A stretch of 50,572 nt of DNA from Arcticibacter eurypsychrophilus (GTDB taxonomy: Bacteria; Bacteroidota; Bacteroidia; Sphingobacteriales; Sphingobacteriaceae): the NCBI RefSeq assembly GCF_001730525.1, contig NZ_MDFN01000037.1, positions 1 to 50,572 on the forward strand. Reading direction: 5' to 3'. Position 1 is the first letter of the stretch. The number at the start of each line of letters is the position of its first letter. Below are positions 1-10,800 of the stretch, piece by piece. The notes under the pieces were generated by a model that ran no database searches, was not told where the DNA came from, and saw nothing but the letters and a program-made list of their open reading frames with translations. Position numbers and translations under genes: made by a program.

Positions 1-9
1 ACCTTTTTT

Positions 10-37
10 CTTTTACCGGACAACAGTAAAAGTTTTT
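10..37 (+). terminator. Hairpin with T-tract at the left edge
   Basis: A perfect 7-bp stem (CTTTTAC at 10-16, GTAAAAG at 26-32) encloses a 9-nt loop and is followed by TTTTT at 33-37. The T-tract lies on the + side, so it would end a rightward transcript from outside the window. The leftward GH43 gene that stops at 56 gets no T-tract from it. Called by eye only. Confidence 0.4.
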
Positions 38-55
38 AGCAAGAAAGGTTAATTC

Positions 56-1804
56 TTATAGCTGGATGTCGTTTGCTGAAGTTGCATACAAACCGATCAG
101 ACTTCCTGTAAAACCACCCGCAACATTTGTTGAAAGGATATCTCCTGATACCGTTCCTCCTAAATTCTTAAATTCATTCTGATCTACTGCATAGTTGAAC
201 TTGTATTCAGCACCCTGTGCTTCTACCTGCAATCGAATAGGTTTGCGAACATCTACTTTTTCACTTGCAATGTTCGTGGTTTTACCGTCTTCCGTTCTTG
301 CTAATACAAGATAGAAGTCATTTCCTTTCTTTGTTATTCCAAATACGTAATGAAAGGTTTCTTTCTGGTAGCAAACCAGACCTGCCATGTCTTTCTCTGA
401 TCCAGGAGTATATTTTATGTTCACGGTTGCATCAAATGTGCTATGTTGTTGCCTGTAAAATAGGGTAGAGGTGGGTGTTGTAGCATTTAGGCTCTTTTGA
501 AATGGATTAATTGTCAATCCATTCTTTGTTGTGCTGATAAAGTTTTCGCGAGGGCCTCTTATTCCTATCCATCTGAAATCAAGGTTCTTTGATGTGAAAT
601 TATCCTTGAAAGTAAAGTTTCCGTTTGGTAGAAAACCATTCTGTCCGGTTTGATTCTTTACTCCAGCAGGCATTTTTGACTTCGGTTTTAATGGTACAAG
701 TCCATTTTCGAATACCGGGTACTTGCCGGTCCAGTCCACAGGTAATATAAAGGTTTCGCGTCCAATGTTGACCTGACCTTTTTCGTTTGGACGAATAGCC
801 AGGAATACACCGTAGTATTTACCATCCGGACCTTCAACTAAATCTGCATGACCAGCCCAATCTACTTTATTAGTCCTGTTCGCAGGAAAGTATCTTTGGG
901 TAAGAATAGGATTATTGTTAGCCGGTACATAGGGCCCTTTGGGACTATCGCTTACAAAAATCACTTCACTATGCCAACCACCTGTGCCTCCTTCTGCACA
1001 CATCAAATAATAGAGTCCATTTTTTTTATATAAATGAGGTCCTTCAATCCAGATTGGCTTTTGAGAGATGTCTGTACCACCATCCACAATAATTTTATCC
1101 GTTCCCGGAATAATTTTATCATTTTGAAGATCGTAATCCCACATTTTGATCACGCGATGGCCCTGATATAGTTCTTTTCCCTTCGCTGGAGCATCATTAT
1201 GAAGAATAAAAGCCTTGCCATCATCATCGATGAAAATAGAAGGATCTATTCCGTCAAAAAGGAGCTTAATTGGGTCGCTCCAGCCTTTGGCGGGGTCTTT
1301 TGTTTTTACTACCATATTGCCAATGCCACCGGCAATTTGAGTGGTTATCATATAAAAGGTGTCATTATATGCACTGTATTTGATGTCTGGCGCATAAATT
1401 CCGGCAGATATTCCTGAATTCTCTACTTTCAATTGCGAAGTTCTGTCCAGGACATGTCCTATCTGTTTCCAGTTTACCAAATCGTTTGAATGAAAAATAG
1501 GTACTCCGGGGAACATAGAAAATGAGGAATTCACCAGGTAATAATCGTTTCCTTTGCGGGTGATACTTGGGTCTGGGTAACATCCTTGTAATATGGGGTT
1601 ATAAAACTCATCGGTTTGCAGCGGATTTTCTTTATAGATACGATCATCTCCCCGATAGGTAAATTGATTAAAAAGCGGCGCATTTTTGGGAACCTTGTTT
1701 TTTTCCTGCGATGACGCATAAGAGAAGAGTAACATTGAAATTAATAACATCACTATCTGTTTTCTTGGAGTTATAATACACTTTATTTTATTTTCTTTCA
1801 TCAT
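56..1804 (-). CDS. GH43 beta-xylosidase/alpha-L-arabinofuranosidase, two-domain
   Basis: Predicted exported glycoside hydrolase removing xylose or arabinose from xylan chains or oligosaccharides. The N-terminus (about 1-32) has a basic region and a hydrophobic stretch ending in SYASSQ, a signal peptide. The five-bladed propeller covers about 66-385. The expected GH43 triad is visible: base D78 in YPDPS, pKa modulator D187 in GIDPS, acid E254 in IEGPHLY. Residues about 400-582 form a second beta-sandwich module (aromatic and Gly-rich, GH43 C-terminal type), giving the long SXA-like architecture. The second codon is also ATG (1801), so the true start may be one residue later. It faces away from the CE6/GH43 group across a 506-bp gap and is not in an operon inside the window. 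Family assignment is firm. The choice between xylosidase and arabinofuranosidase cannot be made from sequence alone. Confidence 0.88.
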   Translation of the reverse strand: MMKENKIKCIITPRKQIVMLLISMLLFSYASSQEKNKVPKNAPLFNQFTYRGDDRIYKENPLQTDEFYNPILQGCYPDPSITRKGNDYYLVNSSFSMFPGVPIFHSNDLVNWKQIGHVLDRTSQLKVENSGISAGIYAPDIKYSAYNDTFYMITTQIAGGIGNMVVKTKDPAKGWSDPIKLLFDGIDPSIFIDDDGKAFILHNDAPAKGKELYQGHRVIKMWDYDLQNDKIIPGTDKIIVDGGTDISQKPIWIEGPHLYKKNGLYYLMCAEGGTGGWHSEVIFVSDSPKGPYVPANNNPILTQRYFPANRTNKVDWAGHADLVEGPDGKYYGVFLAIRPNEKGQVNIGRETFILPVDWTGKYPVFENGLVPLKPKSKMPAGVKNQTGQNGFLPNGNFTFKDNFTSKNLDFRWIGIRGPRENFISTTKNGLTINPFQKSLNATTPTSTLFYRQQHSTFDATVNIKYTPGSEKDMAGLVCYQKETFHYVFGITKKGNDFYLVLARTEDGKTTNIASEKVDVRKPIRLQVEAQGAEYKFNYAVDQNEFKNLGGTVSGDILSTNVAGGFTGSLIGLYATSANDIQL

Positions 1805-2310
1805 AAGTAATTGTATACCATTTAAGGCTGCTAAGTTTATAGTTGTTTTGAATTTATTGGTTGTATAAAGTAAAATGACAATATATGCGGCTTCAACAAG
1901 AACGACTTTATGTTTAATAATCTGGTTAAATTTCGGTACTAAAAGCTATGAAACAAAAATGGTTCTAAGGTCATTGTATGATGCTTACAAATCGCACTAT
2001 TTATAGCACAAATGTCCAGATTACCGATAAATATTCAGTTGATCGCTTTTGAGATCAAAGTTCATAGCTAATCAGTCAACACGCCAGCTGAACCTGTTTT
2101 AATACTATTTTCCATGTTTTTTAATAAGGTATAAACATTATTTGTATTCATTTGGACAATTGTTCTACTACATGTGCTAAATTCTACTCATTTTTACTGA
2201 CTGCGTATTTAGAACTAACCGCATTCTAACCATTGGTTTTGAGAAAAATTGAATTCTCATGCCGCCTAATATAAATTGTATATGGAACTTAACTGTCAGC
2301 ACGCTTAATC
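1805..2310. other. Divergent intergenic region, GH43 / esterase
   Basis: This 506-bp AT-rich stretch separates two divergently transcribed xylan genes and must contain both promoters. I found no TAnnTTTG -7 element on either strand and no convincing ORF or long dyad; the best small palindrome is ACAATTGT near 2156-2163. Control by the hybrid regulator at 7872-11993 is plausible but not shown. Confidence 0.4.
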
Positions 2311-3162
2311 ATGAAAAAACTAGGCATTATTTTGCTTTATCTGATCTTTCAGGCATTTAATCAAGATGCGTTAGCACAAGATCAAAACTTTTATATATTC
2401 CTCTGTTTTGGGCAATCAAACATGGAGGGGAACGCAAAATTCGAGGCACAGGATACCATTGTAGATAGTCGTTTCCAGGTTTTGGAAGCGGTTAATTGTG
2501 ACAACCTCGGTCGGACAAAAGATAATTGGTACACTGCGGTTCCTCCATTGAGCCGTTGTAATACAGGAATTACACCTGCAGATTATTTTGGTCGTACCCT
2601 TGTTGCAAACCTTCCAAAAAATGTTAAAGTAGGTATCATCAACGTAGCTGTCGGCGGTTGTAAAATCGAGCTGTTCGACAAGAATAATTATGAATCGTAT
2701 GTCACTGCAGCACCTTCCTGGATGACAAAAATGATCAAGGAATACGACGGTAACCCTTATGGACGATTGGTAGAGCTGGCTAAGATTGCCCAAAAAAGCG
2801 GAGTGATCAAGGGTATTTTGTTGCATCAGGGAGAATCAAATACGAATGATGCTGCATGGCCACAGAAAGTGAAAGGTGTTTATGACAATTTGCTATCGGA
2901 TCTTGACCTGAATGCGAAGTCAGTTCCTTTGCTGGCCGGAGAGGTAGTCAATGCGGATCAGGGTGGTATTTGCTCAAGTATGAACACGATCATCGCAAAA
3001 TTGCCTGAAACTATTCCTAATTCATATGTTATCTCTTCTGCGGGATGTCCTGATGCCGCTGATAATTTGCATTTCAACGCCGAAGGGTACCGGATGTTAG
3101 GAACAAGATATGGCCTTGAAATGCTTTCATTACTGGGGTATAAGGCCAACGCATCTAAATAG
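2311..3162 (+). CDS. CE6-like acetyl (xylan) esterase, SASA/SGNH family
   Basis: Probably removes acetyl groups from xylan so that xylanases can reach the backbone. The signal peptide (1-22, ending LAQ) indicates export. GQSNMEG at 34-40 is the block I motif of the sialate-esterase-like SGNH family (PF03629), with nucleophile S36. The closing block DNLHFN supplies D251 and H254, and GVILLHQGESN-type residues (block III) occur mid-protein in a conserved LLHQGESN context. Length (283 aa) fits CE6 single-domain enzymes. It opens a rightward group with two GH43 genes (136 bp to the next). The family also contains sialate O-acetylesterases; the xylan context argues for acetyl-xylan esterase. Confidence 0.85.
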   Translation: MKKLGIILLYLIFQAFNQDALAQDQNFYIFLCFGQSNMEGNAKFEAQDTIVDSRFQVLEAVNCDNLGRTKDNWYTAVPPLSRCNTGITPADYFGRTLVANLPKNVKVGIINVAVGGCKIELFDKNNYESYVTAAPSWMTKMIKEYDGNPYGRLVELAKIAQKSGVIKGILLHQGESNTNDAAWPQKVKGVYDNLLSDLDLNAKSVPLLAGEVVNADQGGICSSMNTIIAKLPETIPNSYVISSAGCPDAADNLHFNAEGYRMLGTRYGLEMLSLLGYKANASK

Positions 3163-3298
3163 CACTTTACTTATTTGAAAACATTTTGCTGTTCGAGGTA
3201 TTGATAGTAATCTATTTGTTTTAGCTTGCTGAGAGCTTAAATTGTGAATAGCGATTGCCGTTTGTTTTAATGCTAACTTTTCTTTTAGAGATCAAATA

Positions 3299-4876
3299 AT
3301 GAAAATGAAATTAATTGACTTGACACTGCTGAGCCTGTTTTTGCTTGTCTGCTCCTTAACTTCTCAAGCGCAGAAGGTAAGTAATCCTATAATTCATGCG
3401 GATGTACCCGACCTTTCCATGATACGGGTTGGAGATACCTATTATATGAGTAGCACAACTATGCATATGAGTCCAGGCCTCCCAATCATGAAATCAAAGG
3501 ATTTAGTCTACTGGCATCTGGTAAGTTATGCCTATGATGTTCTCGATGACGTTGATGCGTTAAATTTAAATAATGGAAAGAATGCTTATGGGCAGGGTTC
3601 ATGGGCAAGCAGTCTTCGTTATCATAATAATACGTATTATGTTTCCACTTTTTCAAGCACCACAGGGAAAACGTACATCTACAGCACCCAGAATATTGAA
3701 AAAGGGCCTTGGAAGAAAAGCTCTTTTAAACCTTCACTGCACGATCATTCTTTGTTTTTTGATGATGACGGACGAGTTTACATGGTTTATGGCGGAGGTA
3801 AACTAAGATTAGCGGAACTGAATAAAGATCTCTCCGGAATCAAAGCAGGGACCACAGATCAGGTGATTATTGAAAATGCGGCATCACCTACAGGTGCAAC
3901 CGCTGGACTGCCAGCAGAAGGGTCGCAGCTTTTTAAAATAAAGGGTAAATACTACCTGTTCAATATCAGTTGGCCGGCTGGTGGGATGCGCACGGTAATC
4001 ATACATCGGGCAGATAAGATTACAGGTCCGTATGAAGGGCGCGTAGCTTTCCAGGATAAAGGTGTTGCACAGGGCGGTCTGATCAGTACACCGAAAGGGG
4101 AATGGTTTGCCTATTTATTCCGGGATTTTGGTGCCGTAGGTCGCATTCCTTATTTTGTGCCTGTTAAATGGGAGAACGAATGGCCCGTGCTTGGCATTGA
4201 TAGAAAAGTACCTGAAACATTAGATTTGCCTGCAAGTAATCATGCTGTTTCAGGAATCGTTGCCTCTGATGAATTCAATCGAGGAAAAAATGATCCTTCT
4301 TTGCCACTGGCATGGCAATGGAACCATAATCCCGATGATCGGTTCTGGTCTTTAAAACAGCACAATGGATATCTCAGACTCCTCACCGGTCGTGTTGACA
4401 CTTCTATTTTATCTGCACGGAATACACTTACTCAACGGGCATTTGGTCCTGAAAGTTCTGCAATTACATCAATTGATATCGCAGATATGAAAGATGGCGA
4501 TCGTGCCGGTCTTCTTCTTTTACAAAAAAAGTATGGATGGGTAGGTATTAAAGTAGATGCTGGATCAAAATCTATTGTGATGATCAATGCCTCATCCGGT
4601 GTTCCGGAAGAGGTTAAAAGTGTTCCTGTCTCTCAGAAAAAAGTTTATTTAAAGGCAGATTGCGATTTTAATGATCGTACGGACAAAGCTTATTTCTATT
4701 ACAGTTTAGATGGTACAACATGGGAACGAATAGGCTCATCCCTGCAGATGTCTTATACTTTGCCTCATTTTATGGGTTATCGGTTTGGCTTATTTAATTA
4801 TGCAACGAAAATCGCAGGGGGTTATGTAGACTTTGATTTCTTCCGTGTAAGTGATAAAATTACAGCTTTGAAATAA
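3299..4876 (+). CDS. GH43 (GH43_12-like) beta-xylosidase/arabinofuranosidase
   Basis: Exported GH43 enzyme of 525 aa. Signal peptide 1-25 (LTSQAQ). The propeller starts with HADVPDLS, base D38, the variant typical of long GH43 enzymes such as subfamily 12. D149 (LHDHS) is the likely pKa modulator and E207 (LPAEGSQ) the general acid. Residues about 320-525 form a C-terminal beta-sandwich (DEFNRG opening, YYSLDGTTWERIG strand pair) usually needed for activity. It sits between the CE6 esterase and another GH43, only 12 bp before the latter, so co-transcription is likely. The substrate is inferred from context: arabinosyl or xylosyl units of arabinoxylan. Confidence 0.87.
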   Translation: MKMKLIDLTLLSLFLLVCSLTSQAQKVSNPIIHADVPDLSMIRVGDTYYMSSTTMHMSPGLPIMKSKDLVYWHLVSYAYDVLDDVDALNLNNGKNAYGQGSWASSLRYHNNTYYVSTFSSTTGKTYIYSTQNIEKGPWKKSSFKPSLHDHSLFFDDDGRVYMVYGGGKLRLAELNKDLSGIKAGTTDQVIIENAASPTGATAGLPAEGSQLFKIKGKYYLFNISWPAGGMRTVIIHRADKITGPYEGRVAFQDKGVAQGGLISTPKGEWFAYLFRDFGAVGRIPYFVPVKWENEWPVLGIDRKVPETLDLPASNHAVSGIVASDEFNRGKNDPSLPLAWQWNHNPDDRFWSLKQHNGYLRLLTGRVDTSILSARNTLTQRAFGPESSAITSIDIADMKDGDRAGLLLLQKKYGWVGIKVDAGSKSIVMINASSGVPEEVKSVPVSQKKVYLKADCDFNDRTDKAYFYYSLDGTTWERIGSSLQMSYTLPHFMGYRFGLFNYATKIAGGYVDFDFFRVSDKITALK

Positions 4877-4888
4877 ATCAACTAACGA

Positions 4889-6247
4889 ATGATGATACAA
4901 CCTTTATTAAAAAAGATTTTATTTGTAATCCTGGTTTTTAGTCTCGCCAGGAGCGGTTACGCTCAAAACCCATTAATCACTAATCAATATACCGCTGATC
5001 CTTCAGCTCGCGTTTTTGGCGATCGGGTATACATATACCCCTCGCACGATATTTTGTGCACGGAAGGAAAAGGCCGTATTGGCTGGTTTTGTATGGAAGA
5101 CTATCATGTTTTCTCCTCGTCAAACCTCACAGACTGGAAAGATCACGGCGTGATAGTAAGTCAGGATAAAGTGCCCTGGGTTGATCCGGCAGGATATAGT
5201 ATGTGGGCTCCGGACTGTATCTCCAGAAATGGAAAATATTATTTCTATTTTCCTTCAAGAGCAAGGGATACCGTAGCTAATGGAAAGGGTTTTTCTATTG
5301 GGGTGGCAGTATCTGATACTCCCATTGGGCCATTTGTTCCTCAATCGGAACCCATCAAGAAGGTTCAGGGTATAGACCCCAATGTGTTTATAGATAAAGA
5401 TGGACAGGCCTATCTTTATTGGTCGCAAGGAAATATTTATGGGGCAAAACTAAAGGAAAATATGCTGGAGCTGGCTTCAGATCCTGTTATACTTCAGGAA
5501 TTACCTAGTGAAGGATTGAAAGAAGGGCCTTATGTGTTTGAGCGAAATGGGAAATATTATATGACTTATCCGCACGTACAAAATAAGATTGAAAGACTGG
5601 AGTATGCTATTGGTGATAATCCATTAGGTCCATTTAGAAAGGCAGGGGTGATTATGGATGAATCTTCAACTGGCTGTTGGACGAATCATCATTCCATTGT
5701 TAATTTTAAAAAACAATGGTATTTGTTTTATCATCATAATGACCTTTCGCCGAACTTCGATAAGAATAGGTCTATTCGGGCAGATAGCTTATTATTTAAT
5801 ACGGATGGAACTATACGTAAAGTAATTCCTACACTTAGGGGGATCGGATTGAGTAGTGCATTGAAGGAAATTCAATTGGACAGATATAGTGATTTGAGTC
5901 GGAATGGTGTAAAAGTTGACTTTTTGGATACCGCCAACCGGATGATGGGTTGGAAAGCAACTTTAGCTCAAAGTGATGCCTGGATTAGATATAATGCGGT
6001 TGATTTTAGTGTAAGTAAGTTAAAAAAGCTACATGTCAGGGCATGGTCTGCACAGGGAGCTGTACTCGAAATCAGAGTGAACAAAATTGACGGTCCATTG
6101 ATAGATAAAGTGAACATTGGTAGTTCGACCGACTGGAAGCTGGTAACGTCATCAAAAGCCAGCGTTTTGCGTGGAGTACATGACCTGTTTGTCGTGTTGA
6201 AAAGTGCTGATCCTGTCTCGGTTGACTGGATTCGGTTTGAAAAATAA
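4889..6247 (+). CDS. GH43 hydrolase with C-terminal CBM6-like domain
   Basis: Exported GH43 arabinofuranosidase or xylosidase of 452 aa. Signal peptide 1-25 (SGYAQ). The triad is base D37 (TADPS), modulator D163 (GIDPN) and acid E212 (KEGPYVF). Residues about 325-452 look like a CBM6 xylan-binding module: the end motif SVDWIRFEK and the paired strands of DAWIRYNAVDF are characteristic. Last gene of the CE6-GH43-GH43 group; its stop lies one base before the terminator hairpin at 6249. The related GH43 at 35156-36112 shares the N-terminal ADPS pattern but lacks the CBM. The subfamily was not assigned. Confidence 0.86.
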   Translation: MMIQPLLKKILFVILVFSLARSGYAQNPLITNQYTADPSARVFGDRVYIYPSHDILCTEGKGRIGWFCMEDYHVFSSSNLTDWKDHGVIVSQDKVPWVDPAGYSMWAPDCISRNGKYYFYFPSRARDTVANGKGFSIGVAVSDTPIGPFVPQSEPIKKVQGIDPNVFIDKDGQAYLYWSQGNIYGAKLKENMLELASDPVILQELPSEGLKEGPYVFERNGKYYMTYPHVQNKIERLEYAIGDNPLGPFRKAGVIMDESSTGCWTNHHSIVNFKKQWYLFYHHNDLSPNFDKNRSIRADSLLFNTDGTIRKVIPTLRGIGLSSALKEIQLDRYSDLSRNGVKVDFLDTANRMMGWKATLAQSDAWIRYNAVDFSVSKLKKLHVRAWSAQGAVLEIRVNKIDGPLIDKVNIGSSTDWKLVTSSKASVLRGVHDLFVVLKSADPVSVDWIRFEK

Positions 6248-6248
6248 A

Positions 6249-6296
6249 AATAAAAGAGTAGAACCAAGTAATTTCCCTTGGTTCTACTCTTTTATT
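6249..6296. terminator. Bidirectional terminator between convergent genes
   Basis: A perfect 20-bp inverted repeat (left arm 6249-6268, right arm 6277-6296) has an 8-nt loop. The outer arms are A-rich and T-rich, so each direction gets its own U-tract. It begins just after the GH43-CBM6 stop and its last bases overlap the stop codon of the converging GH10 gene. Confidence 0.9.
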
Positions 6297-7392
6297 AAAA
6301 CTTTACTACTTCCCAATAAGCCTTTTTAGGTTTTAGATTGGTATCAAATAACAAAGGAAAGTTCTTTCTGCCTCTGCCATCTAACCATGAATACTTGTCG
6401 GAAAGATTCCAGAATGTTACCCCTGTTATTTCTTTAGGGTATTTACGAAACACCTCAAATATCATTTTATATTTTTCCAGTTGTTTTTGTTCCATTTCAG
6501 GGGTAAAAACAGCAGCTTGCATTTGACCTTGTCCCTGGATCATCTGCCCGCCCTGTCTGCCCGTATAAACAGAAATATCAAGTTCAGTAAATTGGATCTG
6601 TAAACCAAGTGATGAGAACAATTGGATCGATTTTTCCAATTCTTCACGTGAAGGTGTATTTATTGACCAATGAGCCTGCAGACCTACGCCATGGATAGGA
6701 ACTCCTTTGGCTAGCAAGTTCTTCAGCATACGGTAAATCTTTTCTCTTTTCGCAGGGATCTCTGTATTGTAATCATTATAAAAGAGTATTGCTTTAGGAT
6801 CGGCCTCATGAGCGTATTCAAATGCTTTCTCAACAAAATCTTCACCGGTAATTTCAGACCATTTTGTTTTACGGAAGTAGGTAGAATCATCAGCAATTAC
6901 TTCGTTAACCACATCCCAGGCATATACTTTTCCCTTATAGCGCGATACAACAGTGTTGATATGACTTTTCAGGCGTTGCAGGAGTACTTTCTTACTAACA
7001 TCTTTTCCTGCTGAATCAACAAATAGCCAGTCAGGAGTCTGGGCATGCCAGCATAATGTATGTCCCCTGACTTTTATTTTATTCTGAACTCCGAAGGCTA
7101 CGATTGAATCTGCATCTCTCCAGAAATAGGTATTTTCCTGGGGATGAATAGGTCCCATCTTCATCGCATTTTCGGGAGTGATACTATTGAATTCACTTAG
7201 AATTAAGGTTCTTTGGTCGTGATTGCTAGGGTCAGTTGGCCTTATTGCAACTCCGATCGAAAAAAATTTACTGTAGTAATCTTTTAGTCCTTTTGCTTTT
7301 TCCTTAATTGGATCGGGTCGTGCTGCAAGTAATACTACTGCAATAAACGAGAGCGCAAGCATAAATTTTGCTGTGTGTCTTTTCATTTTCAA
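6295..7392 (-). CDS. GH10 endo-1,4-beta-xylanase (single domain)
   Basis: Retaining endo-xylanase that cuts the beta-1,4-xylan backbone or imported xylo-oligosaccharides. A 365-aa protein with a hydrophobic N-terminus (about 8-24, FMLALSFIAVVLLAA) that resembles a signal peptide without a clear lipobox, so periplasmic is more likely than surface lipoprotein. GH10 landmarks: RGHTLCWHAQ at 109-118, acid/base E164 in WDVVNEV, nucleophile E270 in FTELDIS, and the C-terminal FWNLSDKYSWL block. Convergent with the CE6-GH43-GH43 group and divergent from the hybrid sensor gene. It complements the surface Xyn10C (23653-25323), which carries an inserted binding module absent here. Confidence 0.92.
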   Translation of the reverse strand: MKMKRHTAKFMLALSFIAVVLLAARPDPIKEKAKGLKDYYSKFFSIGVAIRPTDPSNHDQRTLILSEFNSITPENAMKMGPIHPQENTYFWRDADSIVAFGVQNKIKVRGHTLCWHAQTPDWLFVDSAGKDVSKKVLLQRLKSHINTVVSRYKGKVYAWDVVNEVIADDSTYFRKTKWSEITGEDFVEKAFEYAHEADPKAILFYNDYNTEIPAKREKIYRMLKNLLAKGVPIHGVGLQAHWSINTPSREELEKSIQLFSSLGLQIQFTELDISVYTGRQGGQMIQGQGQMQAAVFTPEMEQKQLEKYKMIFEVFRKYPKEITGVTFWNLSDKYSWLDGRGRKNFPLLFDTNLKPKKAYWEVVKF

Positions 7393-7871
7393 TGAATTTT
7401 AGATTTCACATAAAACTACAGGTACTCCAATTATTAGAATGATTTGTTTGAATATATTAAAGATACTTATGTTTAAAATAGTTTAATTCGTTGAAAGTTT
7501 ACTGTTTTTTTTGCGAAAAATTATTTCGCTTATGTCAATGGGCTCTTCATTTAAATTCGGTTGTTTGTCAATCCAAATGAAATGTTTTGTATTTTAAGCA
7601 GGACATTAATGGCTATTGTCCTTTTGATTTGAACATTTATGCTATAATTTTTACAATTAAAGCAGTTCGGGCATCATGCAGAAAAATTATCTTCGATTTT
7701 AGTTATGAAGATGGATCAAATCACTAGTTTTAACCTAAGTATTTGTTTTGATTTGTATGATCAGATTAAGGGAAGTAGGATTATAGTAATTCTAACATCA
7801 GTTTTAAACCTAAGGGCCTGATAGATTCGCAAGTCAACCGGTTCCTGATTACTTAAGTTAACCAATAAAAG
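7393..7871. other. Divergent intergenic region, GH10 / hybrid sensor
   Basis: This 479-bp AT-rich gap contains the promoters of the leftward xylanase and the rightward sensor. I see no ORF, no TAnnTTTG element and no long dyad. It may include binding sites for the adjacent AraC-type output domain, but none is recognisable by eye. Confidence 0.35.
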
Positions 7872-10800
7872 ATGTTTAAAAAACTACTTAAATATATACC
7901 TGTTATTTTTTTTCTTACTTGTTCAAGCCTGGTTTTCTCTCAGGAAAACGAGCTAAACTTTACAAACCTAAGCAGTCGGGAAGGATTGTCATCCAATATA
8001 ATTACCGCAATTCTTAAAGACAGTTATGGTTATATGTGGTTTGCCACAGATGATGGTTTAAATAAATTTGACGGCAACAAAATCGTGGTATACAGGCATA
8101 GTCCTGGCGACTCTAGCAGTATCCCATCAAATGACGTTCTCGATCTTCACGAAGATAAAAAAGGAAATTTATGGATTGGAACCACTGCAGGCTTAGTACT
8201 CTACAATCGAAAGATGGATTCTTTCGAAAATGTCTATTCCAATTATAAATATTCTGTGCTTTCAATTAGCAGTGATTTATCAGGAAAAATCTGGACGGCT
8301 GGATATGCAGGTGTTTATGTATTTGATCCTAAAACACGTCAGGCAGCCCATATTGAAACACAAAATTCAAAGGATAGGAAGATCGTATCCCAACCGGTGT
8401 TGAAAGTCTTTTCCGATAGTAAAGGCCGTATATGGCTCTCTACCGATAAAGGGTTGTTACTTTATATGCGTAAGAACAAAGCTTTTCGGAATTTCTATCA
8501 TACTAGCAGCACATTTAGTATTGCCAGCAATTCGATCAGTGCAATTGGAGAAGATGATAAAGGGCATATTTGGGTAGGTACCGACAATGGATTAAGTATG
8601 CTTCTGCCGAACGGTCAGGATTTTCAAAATTATCATCACGATCCTGCAAATAGTAAATCACTTAGCAGTAATTTCATCTATTCCATTGATTTTGAGAAGG
8701 GTGGGAATATTTGGGTAGGAACAGAGGAAGGCTTAAATATATTCGACCCATCAAAAAAAGAAGCCTTACGTATTAGCCGTAATCCAAGGAATCTGTACAG
8801 TATGGTCGGTAAAGCGGTGAAAGCAATTTATATCGATAATAATGGAATTTACTGGGTTGCAACATTTAGAGGTGGTGTTAATAAATTTGATAAAAACCTA
8901 GCCTTTTTTAACTTAAAACATAGCAACCCTTACGATGCATTTGGTTTAAATGCAGATGTTGCTACTTCTTTTGCTGAAGTAAAGGGAAAAGGTGTTTATG
9001 TAGGTACTGATGGTGGCGGTATCAGACTATTTAATATTAAAACAGGACTTTTTTCTCCCATTTCACTCAATAAATCTCCAGCTAAAGGTGGGGGCCTTGC
9101 TATCTTAGCCATGGAGAAATGGAATTCTGAAGTATGGATTGGCACTTTTTTAAATGGATTATATATTCTTGATTCTAAGTCTGGAAAGGTTAGGCAAATC
9201 ACAAAAGGCAAAGGACCAAACAGTTTAAGCGGAAATGATATCTTTTGTTTGAAAAAGGACAGTCAGGGTAATATGTGGGTAGGAACAAACGGTCAGGGTG
9301 TCGATTGTTTTGACTCCAAAAAAAAAATTGTAGCACGTTTTAATAAAGCGGCAAAGGGGAGCGAGGAGGTACTGTTAACTGGATACATCCGTGCAATTGA
9401 GGAAGACAGAGACGGAAATATTTGGTTTGGATCAAAGGGAGCAGGTATTGCCGTCTATAATCCGCTTACTGGCAATTCGAAGATGTTGAGAAGTGAAAAC
9501 AGTAAATTGCCCAGCAATAATGTAATGACTATCTGTTCGGCTAAAAACGGTACGGTTTGGGTAGGAACGGGCGGAGAAGGTCTAGCTTATTATGACCCTC
9601 GTAAAGCTGAATTCGTTTCATTTTCGGTGAAAAACGGTCTATCAAATGGAGTTATCTACAAAATACTTGAAGACGCAGCAGGAGTTATTTGGGTAAGTAC
9701 TAATAACGGCCTTTCAAGTTTTAATCCTCGAAACAAGAAGTTTAAAAACTATACCTATTATAACGGATTGCAAAGAAGTCCATTTGTAATAGGCTCAGGA
9801 CTGAAACTCGCAGATGGTCAACTGTTTTTCGGTGGTGTAGATGGATTCAATTATTTTAATCCTAAAAATTTACACACAAATAAAAATGTACCAGAAGTTG
9901 TTTTAACTGAATTAAGGATTTCCAATAAAAGCATTCAACCATCTGAAAGTTCTGAAATTACCGAGCATATTTCTGTTGCCCGAGAAATTACATTAGACTA
10001 TAAACAGAACTTTTCATTAAGTTTTGCTGCTTTGAATTATACCTCACCACAGGAGAATCGATATCATTATAAGTTAGAAAACTTTGATAAGGAGTGGAAT
10101 AATGTGGGTTCAGTTACAACTGCTGTTTACACTAATCTAGATCCTGGTTATTATGTGTTTCGTGTTAAAGCTACTAGCGATGCAGGGGAATGGAGCACGC
10201 CGGTAACATCAATAAAGATCTACGTTCGCCCTCCGTTTTGGCTTACCTATTATGCATACGCACTATACGTCATTTTTGTGTTATCAGTCTTGTGGTATAT
10301 GCGATACAGTGGCATTCGAAAGTTAAGGGCTAAATTCGAACTGGTTCAAGAGCGTTTGCAGGTGCAGCAGTTAATTGAACAGGAACGTCGTGAAGCTGAA
10401 CGCTTGCATGAATTGGATGAACTGAAAATTAAGTTTCTCACCAACCTTAGCCACGAGTTTAGAACACCCATATCGCTGATTGTAGGGCCTGTGGAGCAGT
10501 TATTGCAAGTAGAGACGAGTACAAGTAAGTCAAGCCACTTAAACATGATCCGACGTAATGCGCGCAGATTGTTAAATTTGGTAAACCAGTTGCTTGACTT
10601 TAGAAATCTTGAAGAAAAAGAGCTGCAGTTAAATACTACAGAAGGGGACTTTATTGCTTTTGTACGAGATGTTGCTGAATCTTTTAAAGATCTTTCGGAA
10701 CGAAAGCACATCGATTTTGTATACAGAAGTTCGGTAAAATTCTACTTTACTTATTTCGACCGTGATAAAATTGAAAGAGTGATATTTAACCTCCTTTCAA

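Noticed and set aside
2416-2826. 136-codon open frame antisense to the CE6 esterase
   Set aside because: Cysteine/isoleucine-rich chance frame opposite a clear esterase.
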